Source of the DNA: Tritrichomonas musculus
Taxonomy: Eukaryota > Parabasalia > Tritrichomonadida > Tritrichomonadidae
Length of the DNA: 64,000 bases
Direction of reading: 5' to 3'
Assembly (NCBI GenBank): GCA_039105265.1
Contig: JAPFFF010000002.1
Coordinates: 9,672,001 to 9,736,000, forward strand
The position numbers and the translations under genes are program-made. Under the pieces are notes generated by a model. It had not been told where the DNA came from and did not search any database. It worked only from the letters and a program-made list of their open reading frames with translations. Below, piece after piece: positions 46,755 through 57,391 of the stretch (positions within the stretch are counted from its first letter, which is position 1; each line of letters begins with the position of its first letter).

Positions 46755-49508
46755 TTAATATTCATCTTCTATCTTATTAATATCATATTTAAATGCTTGA
46801 GCTTTACGTTCTATTTTTTGTTCATCATACTTATTCTTATATTCTAAATATTTACTATTATCACCATATAACTTATTAATAATTTTTGTTACTTGTTTTT
46901 TATAAAAATCTTTATTGTATTTAATATCTTCTGGTGTTGAATTTATTATCTGTTCTTGAATAAGTTCTTGTATATTTTCATCATTAGGATTTTCAAGACA
47001 AAAGATTTGTTTAAAAATTAATATGAATAATCGACTTAAAATATTAGCAAATCCTTTATGCTGAAGATTATTCTTTTCAAGTTGTTCTACTAAAATTTCT
47101 CCTGTTTTTGTATCAACAATATCATCAATATAAGCTTCTCTTAACTTTACTATTTTTGGTCCTACTCTTTCATTATAATCAGCTTTATGTTCACGTTTAT
47201 AGTTTAACCAGGCTGGATAATTTAAGATTTTTCCTTTATATTTTGAACTTTTTTCTAGATCTCTTTTAGCACCTATATCAATAAGAATAACATACATAGC
47301 ATTTGAAATTGATAAATAGTTCAAGAGTTTAGTAACTATTTTGTATTGAGGATATTCTATAATCCAGAAAAATTTCCATATATAAGAGAAGACAGATGAC
47401 CAGTAACTTTGAGGAGATAATCTTTTACTGATTCTAGGTTTTCCTAAACCTAAACTTGAATAATGTTTTCTATATTCTTTCATATTTTTATTTGCGTCAA
47501 TATTATATTCTCCTTTTCTCCAGTTTACATCATTTATATCTTTATTAAATTGTTCTGCTAACCAGGTGTTAAAAGGTTTTTCTTTTCTTTCAGCTTTACT
47601 TACAGTTGAAAGCCAAACTTTTTTATAAGGACTAGCTCGAACAAGTTTATATCCATTAATTATTCTAGGAATTCCACGTTTATCAACTAAAACAACATCT
47701 TCAACACGATCTCCATTTAAATCAGTGATAGGTTTTCCAATAGGATCTTTTGCATTTGGCGGTAATAATCTATATCTAGGAACTCCATTTTCATCAACAT
47801 GATTATGTGCATATTCTTGCGCTGTATCTCTAGCTGCTGCATTAGGAATATATTTAATTCTATAATTACCGTTAATAATGATATCTAGTAAATGATTGTT
47901 ATAGAAAGAAATATTTCCTTCTGTTTCATTTACAAGATTTTCTACTTTAAATGTTTTTAATTTATCTGGTAAATCATCAATATCTCTATCAGATCTTTTT
48001 CCTCTTATTACAGAACTTTCTTCTTTTTTCATAAGATCCTTAATATAATCTTTATCGGGCATATAAGTATTCTCATTATTAAGTACATTATAAGGTTTAA
48101 ATAATTTTGATACTTGTTGATCAAATTCTACTTCTTTTTCTTCAGGTTTTTTTGATTTACGAGGAGCTTTATATGTTGTTATAGATTTATTAAGATTATC
48201 AATTATATCATCTTCACTTTCATCATCAAACCCAAAATCAAAATCTTCATCATTAATACTATGTCCTATTGTTTCTTTTGGTTCTGAATCACTATCGGCC
48301 ATTTTATTATCAAATAAAGTTTCATTTTCTAAATCACTATTCATGTTATAAAATATTTCTCTATCTCCATTCTCTTTCAAATAATGAATTAGTTTTTTTA
48401 TTTGTTCTTTATTTTTAGGTTCAGTTTCTTCATCAAATATATTTGTTTCTCGTATAGCATTATGTAACTCTAGTACATATTTTCTTATTCTTATATCTGT
48501 TTCATCTTTAGGGTTAATAGCTTTATTATAATAATTATATAAGTCTTCAGCTGAAAAATCATTATTTAATAAACCAAATTTTTTTAATTGATTAGCATCA
48601 ATTGTAGAAGATTGTCTATATAATTTCATTAACTGTTCTCCATCTATTTCATAATTTTCAGCAATAGTTTGTATTGTTTTTTTATTTGTTTTTCTTCTTT
48701 TATTTTCATATACTTGAATACTAGTTGCTATTATTGTTTGTATTTTATTTAATTCTGTTTTAACATTTATTCCTTTTTTCTTAATATATGAATCAATTTC
48801 TTCAGTTAATAATTTTACAGTAAGTTTAATATGTTCACTATCTTCTTCATTGAATAAAGGATATTTTTTAGGATCATCAGCAATTCTATAAAAACATAAT
48901 AGAGTATCAATATATTCTTTAGAAAGTATATTATTATCTTTAAGAAATTTTGAATCTTTATTATATCTATTTCTATAATAATGATCTTGTTGTTCTAATT
49001 CTTCTTCCTCTTCCTCTATATTTACTTTATCATCATTATCATTATCATTATCATGAGAACTCGTAACAACATCATCTTCATCTTCAACAGAATTATAATC
49101 ATTTGTTTCATCATTATTATCATCATCTTTATTTTTAGTTCTTTTTGAGTAGTAAGATGGTAGATTTATATAACGTTTTCTTAAACTATCTAAGTCATTA
49201 AATAAACTTGTTCCATTTTTTAATATTTTTGATAAATCTTGTTTTTGTTTTGTTGTTGATATTCTTGCTGTTGTAAAATAATTTTTTAAGTTTTCAAGTT
49301 TTTTGATTACTTCTTTTTTATATTTGTTAGGATTATTTATACATTCTATTACATTATTAATAACATTTTCATCTATATTTGATTCATCATACATATATAT
49401 CAACATTCTACGATAATTTGTATCTGTAACTCTTTCTCTTATATTTCTTTTGAATTCTGCTTTAACGGGATCTTCATTCTTTTTTGGCTTCATGCGAATT
49501 GCTGACAT
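46755..49508 (-). CDS. Inner Polinton: large unknown protein with DxNGD loop
   Basis: 917 residues. The first 500 are charged and partly low complexity (an Asp/Glu/Asn block with TSSHDNDNDNDD near 145). From about 560 a globular part begins: YIPNAAARDTAQEYAHNHVD, then PITDLNGDRVEDVVLVDKRG (a calcium-loop-like DxNxDxxxD) and INGYKLVRASPYKK. Hydrophobic stretches follow near 700-740 (VFSYIWKFFWIIEYPQYK; YLSISNAMYVILIDI). DLxGDxxxDVVLxDxxGxPxxxNGY-type segments occur in virion proteins of other Polinton-like elements as far as I recall. A structural role is inferred. Divergent from the fibre gene with 14 bp between start codons. Confidence 0.6.
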   Translation of the reverse strand: MSAIRMKPKKNEDPVKAEFKRNIRERVTDTNYRRMLIYMYDESNIDENVINNVIECINNPNKYKKEVIKKLENLKNYFTTARISTTKQKQDLSKILKNGTSLFNDLDSLRKRYINLPSYYSKRTKNKDDDNNDETNDYNSVEDEDDVVTSSHDNDNDNDDKVNIEEEEEELEQQDHYYRNRYNKDSKFLKDNNILSKEYIDTLLCFYRIADDPKKYPLFNEEDSEHIKLTVKLLTEEIDSYIKKKGINVKTELNKIQTIIATSIQVYENKRRKTNKKTIQTIAENYEIDGEQLMKLYRQSSTIDANQLKKFGLLNNDFSAEDLYNYYNKAINPKDETDIRIRKYVLELHNAIRETNIFDEETEPKNKEQIKKLIHYLKENGDREIFYNMNSDLENETLFDNKMADSDSEPKETIGHSINDEDFDFGFDDESEDDIIDNLNKSITTYKAPRKSKKPEEKEVEFDQQVSKLFKPYNVLNNENTYMPDKDYIKDLMKKEESSVIRGKRSDRDIDDLPDKLKTFKVENLVNETEGNISFYNNHLLDIIINGNYRIKYIPNAAARDTAQEYAHNHVDENGVPRYRLLPPNAKDPIGKPITDLNGDRVEDVVLVDKRGIPRIINGYKLVRASPYKKVWLSTVSKAERKEKPFNTWLAEQFNKDINDVNWRKGEYNIDANKNMKEYRKHYSSLGLGKPRISKRLSPQSYWSSVFSYIWKFFWIIEYPQYKIVTKLLNYLSISNAMYVILIDIGAKRDLEKSSKYKGKILNYPAWLNYKREHKADYNERVGPKIVKLREAYIDDIVDTKTGEILVEQLEKNNLQHKGFANILSRLFILIFKQIFCLENPNDENIQELIQEQIINSTPEDIKYNKDFYKKQVTKIINKLYGDNSKYLEYKNKYDEQKIERKAQAFKYDINKIEDEY

Positions 49509-49522
49509 TTATTACGTTATAA

Positions 49523-52015
49523 ATGTTTACAATAGAACAAGCTGGTAGTATTAAGAAAGTAAATACAATTGATGAATTAATTATAGAATATATTAAGAAA
49601 TATAGTTGTCAAGCGAATTTAGGATCAAATTCATTAAATGAAGAAAAAATAAAAGAACTATTAAAACCTTATGCTTTAACTACAGATTTATTTGATTATG
49701 TAAAAGTTGAAGAAATTAATGATAAACAGGATAAACTAACATTTTCATCAACAAAAGAAGATTATGAAACTAACAAAGATTCAACAACAATAGTACCGAC
49801 ATTAAGTTTATTAAATCAGTTAGTTAATGATAAAAATAATAATCTCAATATAGTAAAGTACGATAATGAATTTGAATACGATGAATATAAATCGTTAAAT
49901 TTAACATACTTTAATGAAACATTTGATGAAAAAGTATTAAGTATGAAATCATGTATAAGTATGTATTATGATTTACGTGATAAATTATTATATGATAAAC
50001 AAGATAAACTAGAATTTTCATCAACAAAAGAACACTATGAAACTAATAAAGAATCTACTACAATAATACCAACATTATCATTAATAACTGAATTAATATC
50101 AAACAACAACAATAGTATTGAAATACTTAAAGATGAAACAATATATAATAACGATAATGAAATATTCTTTAATAATATTCAAGAAGCTGCTAATGACAAC
50201 AATGTTTTATCATCTCAATTAGCTATAAATTTCATATGGAAATATATTGAATATATGATTGAATTTCATGCTGTATTAAAAAATGAATTGACAAGAAGTT
50301 ATAGATTTAATATTGAAGATTATGAAACACTAACTTTAAATAATATTGATAATGAAAAAGAATATGAAGTATTAAGTGAAAAATCATCATTAAAAATGTA
50401 TTATAACTTACTAAATAAAATTAAAACCAAACAAGATTCATTAACAATATCAACAACAAAATCAGATTATGAAACTAATAAAGAATCAACAACAATAATT
50501 CCTAGTTTGAACTTAATAAATGAATTAATAAGTGAATGTGATAATAAAAATGAAGATGGTTCATTAACATTAAATTCAACAAATGATACTGTATTATCAG
50601 TGTTTTCTAATCATAAATATGGTCCTTCAATAAAATTGGGTGTTGATAATACAAATTATGTACAAATACATTATAACACAAATAATCGAATATTCTTCTC
50701 ATTAACAAATGATTCATTTTTAGAATATAATGGATCAGATCAATCACTTAATCTTTATTGTAAAGAATTTAAAATATTCAATGATAAACGAAATGACAAT
50801 ACACATATTGATTTATTATTAGGTCTTGATAGTAAAAGGTGTATAAAATTACATTATTATTATTCTTGGCCGACAGATCCTGATAGAAATATATTTATTA
50901 ATTCTACAGATTTATCGATTGCTGAAGCTAAATTTATAACATTCACTAAAAATCAAAGTAGAAGTAAAACAGATAGTACAGATATTATTGAAACTTTTAC
51001 AACTACATTTGAAGATAATGTTAGTGTTTTTGTTAATGATTTACGTAAAACAGAAAATGATAAATATTTAACAGAATCAGAATGTAATGCAAAATATATA
51101 GCTAAAGAAGGAAATTCAACTATTAAAGGTACATTGTCAATATTAGATGAAAATGCTGCAAATTCATTAATATTTGGTAGAAGTTCAACTGAAAATGAAG
51201 CTGCAACATTAAGCTTTTTCGATAATTCAGGAGCTTTAGGAGTTGTTGGTAATGAAAATCTTATAAACTGGAATACAACAAATACAACTTTTTATAATAA
51301 TATTGTATTATTTTATAGTAAATTAGAAATAGGAAGTAAAGAACCTAATGGATTACTTGTTTATCAAGAAAATCCAAATTTATGTGAATCAAATATAGTT
51401 CTTGGTCTTAATTCAGCAAAATGTGCAAAAATACAATATTATAATCAAGGTAATTTAGCTTATTATAGAATATTATTTGATAATTCAAACATATTTTCTT
51501 ATGAAGTTTCTACATCAGGAAGAAATACAATAATTGGTTCTAATTTACATGTTAACGGTAAAATTACATCAAATGGATCAAATACGATTACTCATTATTG
51601 TCCTATTGAGAATTCTTTAAATAATATTGATGATTTCATTATAGGAACTCCTGTTTACTTAACCGGAAAAGTATATAAACGAAAAGATGATAAATGGATA
51701 GAATCAAATGAAGATGATGTTATTGATTGTATATGTTCAGTTAAAACACAAGGAATATGGAAAGAATATATAGGTATTTGTACACATATAGATAAAGAAA
51801 ACAATTCAATCAAGTTTGCAACTCAAGGCGATTATCTTGTTCGTGTTACTGATTCTTCATGTTATAGTATAGGTGATGAAGTATTTATTGATGATGATAA
51901 TAAGCTTAAGATTTTATCAGGTGAAACAGCAATAACATCAAAAATAAAAAGATTAACTGTAGGTATAGTAACATCAATTATAAACAAAAATATGTTAGCT
52001 GTTTTTAAATCTTAA
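49523..52015 (+). CDS. Inner Polinton: fibre-like protein with repeats
   Basis: 830 residues. Three copies of KQDKLxFSSTKExYETNKxS followed by TTIIPTLSLINELI lie in the first 340 residues; this is the phage-tail-fibre/collagen-like style of repeats ('ALTTDL', 'YALKT' types). The C-terminal 190 residues (GSNLHVNGKITSNGSNTITH, then a YCPIE...DCICSV block, ending LAVFKS) closely match the end of the 59273 gene of the outer element. Such proteins usually trimerise and carry the receptor-binding tip. The gene overlaps the end of the convergent 52012 gene by 4 bp. Confidence 0.72.
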   Translation: MFTIEQAGSIKKVNTIDELIIEYIKKYSCQANLGSNSLNEEKIKELLKPYALTTDLFDYVKVEEINDKQDKLTFSSTKEDYETNKDSTTIVPTLSLLNQLVNDKNNNLNIVKYDNEFEYDEYKSLNLTYFNETFDEKVLSMKSCISMYYDLRDKLLYDKQDKLEFSSTKEHYETNKESTTIIPTLSLITELISNNNNSIEILKDETIYNNDNEIFFNNIQEAANDNNVLSSQLAINFIWKYIEYMIEFHAVLKNELTRSYRFNIEDYETLTLNNIDNEKEYEVLSEKSSLKMYYNLLNKIKTKQDSLTISTTKSDYETNKESTTIIPSLNLINELISECDNKNEDGSLTLNSTNDTVLSVFSNHKYGPSIKLGVDNTNYVQIHYNTNNRIFFSLTNDSFLEYNGSDQSLNLYCKEFKIFNDKRNDNTHIDLLLGLDSKRCIKLHYYYSWPTDPDRNIFINSTDLSIAEAKFITFTKNQSRSKTDSTDIIETFTTTFEDNVSVFVNDLRKTENDKYLTESECNAKYIAKEGNSTIKGTLSILDENAANSLIFGRSSTENEAATLSFFDNSGALGVVGNENLINWNTTNTTFYNNIVLFYSKLEIGSKEPNGLLVYQENPNLCESNIVLGLNSAKCAKIQYYNQGNLAYYRILFDNSNIFSYEVSTSGRNTIIGSNLHVNGKITSNGSNTITHYCPIENSLNNIDDFIIGTPVYLTGKVYKRKDDKWIESNEDDVIDCICSVKTQGIWKEYIGICTHIDKENNSIKFATQGDYLVRVTDSSCYSIGDEVFIDDDNKLKILSGETAITSKIKRLTVGIVTSIINKNMLAVFKS

Positions 52016-52320
52016 ATATTAAGTTTATTAATTAATTTGTCTGTCATATAAATAGAAAGATTAATATCATATTTCTCTTTTAATTCTTTTCTAACATAAC
52101 TTATCTGAGTGTGTTTTGGTAGTTTAGCAATAATATTTTTAGTTTCTTCATTTTCAATATATTCTAATACTTGTTTTTGTTGTTCTTCATTTAAATACTT
52201 ACTTTTATTAAAAATGTTATTTCTTTGTTTTGGTGTTTTTGGTTTTTCTTTCTCTTTCAATAATTCATTTAATAAGTTTTTGATTTCACTTAATATATTT
52301 AATATATCTTGATTAGACAT
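52012..52320 (-). CDS. Inner Polinton: small helical protein
   Basis: 102 residues from the ATG at 52320 (MSNQDILNILSEIKNLLNEL). Leucine heptads at the start suggest a coiled coil; the C-terminal half (EEQQKQVLEYIENEETKNII; then ISYVRKELKEKYDINLSIYM) looks like a helix-turn-helix. Possibly a DNA-binding regulator. It lies just upstream of the PolB gene's 3' end. Confidence 0.55.
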   Translation of the reverse strand: MSNQDILNILSEIKNLLNELLKEKEKPKTPKQRNNIFNKSKYLNEEQQKQVLEYIENEETKNIIAKLPKHTQISYVRKELKEKYDINLSIYMTDKLINKLNI

Positions 52321-52372
52321 TATCAATTTGAATTAAAAATAAAAATAAAAAATAAAGTTTTTTAAAATTGAT

Positions 52373-55300
52373 TTATTGATTTATTAAATAATCATTAGCA
52401 GAAAGACCAAATATATAAGGAGCACAAGATTGATTTTCTAATACAATCATTTTAGTATGTACTCCTGTTAAAGCATTTTTATTAACAGTTATCTTAGACA
52501 TTATATTATTTTTCATTTGAAGATTTATGTTTTTACCTATCTTAACTGATTGATTTGATATGATTTCATTATAATCTGTATGTTTTATATCATTCTTCTT
52601 TAATGATATACCTTTAAGTTTCATAGCTTTAACATTTTCATTATTGTTGAATATACAATAGCATTTGGGTGCTAATGCTATCATGTTTTCACCAATCTTT
52701 TCAATAGCACAACCCAATAATTTCTTTTCATCTTCAATAGTATTAATGTTAGGATTAGGTAAATATTTATATACATGTTTATCCCAAAATGATTTGTCTT
52801 TAATAATATAATCAAATAATTGAGAAGGAGGTTTATTTTTATCTCCTGAAACTGCAAGATATAAACTATCTGTATCAGATTCTATATAATGAAACTTATT
52901 TGTATCTAAACATCGAATTAAGAAATCATAGTAAAAAGTGAGATAAACAAACTTACTTAAATCTAAAGTCCAAAATGATTCTTGTAAACAAGTTGTACAA
53001 TGATAGTATTTAGGTTGTTGTTGTATTATAAATAAATCATCTTTTAACTGAGCACCATTCATATAAGTTTGAGAAATAATATACTGATAAGCTTTGTTAG
53101 TATCGCAAATCTTTACTTTACAAAACTTTTCTGTATTTATTCCGTCATATCCATATGAACCATTCATACTAATCTTATAAAACTTTTCATTTCCTTTCTC
53201 TTTCTTTGAAATAATATCTTGTCTCTTTTTCATAAATGTAGTTACAAATTCATTAAAACCTGTATGTGCTTCATATAATGAAATAGATTTAACATCTTCT
53301 AAAATAAGTCCATGATCTAATAAAAACCATAAATAATAGTTAGAAAATGTCATATACTGACCATATGTATCTAATAGCATAGTTAGTTTTCGTTCTTCTT
53401 TATTTAATGATGTTAGTTTGTGTTTTTCAAGATAATTGTACATATAACTACCTATTACATTTTCTTCATTTTTAATCATAATATTTCTGAAAACAGGTGG
53501 AAAATTAATAAAGTAGTTAATCTTATTTTTAGGACATACTAGTTTAACTTCAGCTTTGAATAAATATTTTGGATTAGGTTGAAATCTTGTTTTGTTTGTT
53601 ATGATATCTAATACTCTTTGTTTTGATTGTTTATCTTTAACTTCAATTCTTTTAATAAATGAACCCGGCATATACATTATACCACCATGATACTTATTAA
53701 AATCATGTTTTGTTGATGAAAATGAAGAAGGATATAAACTATTAAAATCTATTCCTAAAACATGAGTCATAATATTTTCAGTATCTTCACTTATTACTTT
53801 ATTATTTTCAGAATCATATCTGAATTTATTAATATGAGTTTCTCCTTTAATATTATATCTATGTTGAACATTTGATAAACCACCTGTTATATTATTTCTT
53901 AAACTATAGTATTCTTGTTCATCATTTATTAAAGTTGGAAGATGATGTAGTTTACAATATTTCTTTAATTGAATTCTTAATCTTGTTATTTTTTCATCAT
54001 TTCTCTTACGAAGTTTATTACATTCTATACAACATAGTTTACAGTTCTTTAATTCATGTCCTAAATCATTATCAATTCTATCTAATGTAGGCTTATTTTC
54101 ACTAGTAAAATGTTCATCACATAAATAACAACAAGAATTCTCGTACATTTTAATAAATTCATCATAATCAGAAACAGAAATACATTTATCAAGATTTCTA
54201 GGTTTATCTTTATGTGTTTGATTATATTTTTGATCTTGTTTATAATAACTATCACATTTATAGCGAAACCATTTTAATGAAGGTTTAAATGTATTTTCTT
54301 TGTTAATTATTTCATATTTAGCATTTACATCAAAATCTTTATAAGCTAGAGCATATTTAATACAAGCTGAACATTTTGATAATGATAAGTTAGAAATCAG
54401 ATCTACTTTATATTCAGCATTCATCTTTATTAAGTTATCTAAAGGTTTAATCATCATTTCAACATCATTATCATTATATGCTAACAAATATGACCATCTA
54501 TCTCTATAATTCTTACTATCTTTAACATATTCTTCATATTCTTCTTTTGTTAAAGGATTCTTTTGATTAAGATAGCTATAGAAATCATTATACTCAAAAG
54601 GTTCAGATTTAGATAAAACTTCATTATAGTTTTCACTGTTAATAGCTTCATATGGAAATACACCTTTATTACTATTATCTAAACCACCAAAATCAGTACC
54701 AAACTGTTTTAATGTTCCACCAGCTACAAAAGATTGAGCATCAATAAACCTTAGTTTAGTATCATATTTTGATGAAACTAGAATAAATTGTTTTAATGAT
54801 GATAATGTTCCTATTATGCTATTTGATTCAATTTTCCAGTGTTCAGCATTAAGATATTGTTTAAATAAGTTACTATCAAAACGTGAAGAATTAAATCCAA
54901 AAACAGTTATAACATTTATATTAGAATCTATATTTTCAGGTACACATGAATACTGTTGTTTATCTTTATATACTGTTAATGATTGTTCAAATAACCAGTT
55001 TATCCAATTTATAATAAAGTCTTTACTATCTCTTAAACTAAAATTCTTTGTTAATAATCCTTTTGCTGATTTAACACATGATGAAACTGATATAGGTATT
55101 AATCTAGAGTTAATTGTGGTTGATTTACTTGATTCTTTATTTATAATTTGTTCCATAGTTTCAAAATCATAAGTTATATAATAAATATTAGGTTTCCATT
55201 CTATATCATAAGCTAAACAATATTCATAAACAGAATTATTAAGAATATGAGGACAGTATGGAAGAGCTTCTTTAACTGAAACAAACTGTTTCTTAAACTT

Positions 55301-56878
55301 AGAATCACAATGTTTAACATGATCTTCGAATCTATATAAGTTTTGTTTACCATAATGAACATATGAATTACATTTAGGACATATATGAATTTGTGTTAAC
55401 TTTTCAGCATCTTTAATAAACATAATATGAATTGTAAGATCTTTTGTAAATAATAATGCTGAATATGTTTGATAATCTTTATTGAAAAACCATTGTTCTT
55501 GAATATCATATTGATTAATTTCACTAAAATATTCATAAATGTTGATATTGATTTTATGTTTTTGAGCTGATTCTTTCATTTCATCTAATGTTACACCTTT
55601 AAAATTATTTAGTATAAGTTGTCCTTCTTTTGGTATTTTTGTTGTATATTTGATGTTATGTTCTTCTAATAATAATTTTTTAGCAACTTTAGTTCTATGA
55701 TTTATTGTATAGTAATTATTTTTATCTTTTCTTTGATTTTCTGGATTTGTTAATTCTGGATATAAACAACAAGCTAAAAATCTAAACCAGCATAAACAAT
55801 CATCTTCATCATCAGCTATTATATAATTATTATTTGATTTGAAAATTTTGGGTAGATCTTTAATATGTCCAGTTACTTTTCTCATTCTTGAAACTGTAAA
55901 TGAAACTGAATGTACTATTGTTAATTTATTGTTAGATGATGTAGTTTCATAACTGTTTAAAACTGTTTCTATATACATTTTACAACTTTCTAAGCTTTGT
56001 TCATTATTAATTATTATTGGAATAGAAGCTTTATAATTTTTCCATCTTATTTCTCTAGCTTCATATTCATAAGTTTCTTCATATGTTTCAAAATTAAACG
56101 AACTTGTTTCAAAAACTCCACTTAACTGAAAATGTATTTTAAAAGGTTTTATCTCTTCTTTGTATACTTTATATAATGATTCATATATGTTATTAAGTGA
56201 AGATATTTCATTAAAATAATATGTAATTATTGGTTCTCTATTATCATATCTTTCTTTAATAAATTCAATAGGATAATGATAATTTTGTAATGTTTCTACA
56301 GCTTTATCGAAATTATTAGGGTAATTGATAATAAGAAAATCATTATGCTTATTTTGAAAAGAATGTCCGTTTTTCTGTAAATAATCATATAGTTCTTGAT
56401 TTTCTGGTTCATTTATTACTGGTTTATCAATTATATCTAATACTTCATTTATAGCTTTCTTTGCGATTTCTATATTATTCTTAATTATTTGTTCTTGTTT
56501 AAACTTATTTCTTATTGATTTGTGTATATATTCATCATGTTTATCATTATATTTATATTTATCTTTATTTTCACTTAATTGTTTAAAGAAGTTATTATCA
56601 TCTTTATCTTCTCCTTCTTTAATAAATTTGCAATTAATAAATCTTGATATATGATCTTCATTTAATGTATTAAGATTTTCATCAATATCATCATATAATA
56701 ATAATATGTCAAAAGCTTTATTTTTATTTAAATAATTACATAAATTTTGTTTTGTTCTTTCATTATCATTAGTTATAGCAATATTAGCATCTAAAAATGA
56801 ATTCAATTCAATAATATTATCATTTAATGTTTTATTATCCCAATTTTTGAAAAATGCTGTTGTAATTATTTTAGTCAT
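52373..56878 (-). CDS. Inner Polinton: protein-primed-type DNA polymerase B with embedded HNH-like domain
   Basis: 1501 residues. N-terminal Polinton-type region with DDCLCWFRFLACCLYP (about 357) and a zinc knuckle CPKC...H...HC (about 497). Exonuclease motifs ITYDFETM (about 568), GFNSSRFDS (about 660) and YNDNDVEM (about 803). Polymerase motifs DFNSLYPSSF (about 1046), KISMNGSYGYDG (about 1238) and ESDTDSLY (about 1331). Between exonuclease and palm, at about 912-955, sits CCYLCDEHF...TLDRIDND...CKLCCIECN, a CxxC-DRID-N-CxxC module of HNH/endonuclease VII type that is not part of the standard polymerase fold. It replicates the element, presumably from protein-primed ends. It contains no PrimPol domain, unlike the outer polymerase. 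Confidence 0.9.
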   Translation of the reverse strand: MTKIITTAFFKNWDNKTLNDNIIELNSFLDANIAITNDNERTKQNLCNYLNKNKAFDILLLYDDIDENLNTLNEDHISRFINCKFIKEGEDKDDNNFFKQLSENKDKYKYNDKHDEYIHKSIRNKFKQEQIIKNNIEIAKKAINEVLDIIDKPVINEPENQELYDYLQKNGHSFQNKHNDFLIINYPNNFDKAVETLQNYHYPIEFIKERYDNREPIITYYFNEISSLNNIYESLYKVYKEEIKPFKIHFQLSGVFETSSFNFETYEETYEYEAREIRWKNYKASIPIIINNEQSLESCKMYIETVLNSYETTSSNNKLTIVHSVSFTVSRMRKVTGHIKDLPKIFKSNNNYIIADDEDDCLCWFRFLACCLYPELTNPENQRKDKNNYYTINHRTKVAKKLLLEEHNIKYTTKIPKEGQLILNNFKGVTLDEMKESAQKHKININIYEYFSEINQYDIQEQWFFNKDYQTYSALLFTKDLTIHIMFIKDAEKLTQIHICPKCNSYVHYGKQNLYRFEDHVKHCDSKFKKQFVSVKEALPYCPHILNNSVYEYCLAYDIEWKPNIYYITYDFETMEQIINKESSKSTTINSRLIPISVSSCVKSAKGLLTKNFSLRDSKDFIINWINWLFEQSLTVYKDKQQYSCVPENIDSNINVITVFGFNSSRFDSNLFKQYLNAEHWKIESNSIIGTLSSLKQFILVSSKYDTKLRFIDAQSFVAGGTLKQFGTDFGGLDNSNKGVFPYEAINSENYNEVLSKSEPFEYNDFYSYLNQKNPLTKEEYEEYVKDSKNYRDRWSYLLAYNDNDVEMMIKPLDNLIKMNAEYKVDLISNLSLSKCSACIKYALAYKDFDVNAKYEIINKENTFKPSLKWFRYKCDSYYKQDQKYNQTHKDKPRNLDKCISVSDYDEFIKMYENSCCYLCDEHFTSENKPTLDRIDNDLGHELKNCKLCCIECNKLRKRNDEKITRLRIQLKKYCKLHHLPTLINDEQEYYSLRNNITGGLSNVQHRYNIKGETHINKFRYDSENNKVISEDTENIMTHVLGIDFNSLYPSSFSSTKHDFNKYHGGIMYMPGSFIKRIEVKDKQSKQRVLDIITNKTRFQPNPKYLFKAEVKLVCPKNKINYFINFPPVFRNIMIKNEENVIGSYMYNYLEKHKLTSLNKEERKLTMLLDTYGQYMTFSNYYLWFLLDHGLILEDVKSISLYEAHTGFNEFVTTFMKKRQDIISKKEKGNEKFYKISMNGSYGYDGINTEKFCKVKICDTNKAYQYIISQTYMNGAQLKDDLFIIQQQPKYYHCTTCLQESFWTLDLSKFVYLTFYYDFLIRCLDTNKFHYIESDTDSLYLAVSGDKNKPPSQLFDYIIKDKSFWDKHVYKYLPNPNINTIEDEKKLLGCAIEKIGENMIALAPKCYCIFNNNENVKAMKLKGISLKKNDIKHTDYNEIISNQSVKIGKNINLQMKNNIMSKITVNKNALTGVHTKMIVLENQSCAPYIFGLSANDYLINQ

Positions 56879-57391
56879 TTTTGATTTTTGTTATTTATGT
56901 GTGATTAAAAATTAAAAAATATAATAATTTAAAATTAAAATATTTCAAAATTCAAATTTAAATACAAAAATATAATAATTTATATCTCTTCTTTTATTCT
57001 ACATACTCTATCTTATCTATTTTCTCTTTTTTCTCTATTATTCTACAAAAAATAATTGTCAAAATTTAAAAGTGACATTTATCCGCTTTTTTCATTCAAT
57101 TTATTCTTTCTTCTATTTTCTCTATTTTTCATTCAATTTATTCTTTTCTTCTATTTTCTCTATTTTTCATTCAATTATTCATCAACCATCTTCATTATTC
57201 TATTTTTTCTATTTCTATTCAATTATTCTTCAACCATCTTTTTTCTTTTTTCATTTTATTCTATTTATTCTTATAATTATTTTTCATTTTTCAATTATTA
57301 TATTCAATTATTCTTTTTATTTTTATTCATTTATTTTTTATTCAATTTGTTCTATTCATTATTGAAATACAAAAATAAAATTAGAGTTTTT
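56879..57391. other. Pyrimidine-rich low-complexity spacer
   Basis: Repeated TTCTATTTTCTCTATTTTTC and TTCATTCAATTATTC units on the plus strand. Open frames across it encode only Phe/Ile/Leu/Ser runs and are not credible. It sits between the promoter side of PolB and the end of the 57392 gene. Confidence 0.6.
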
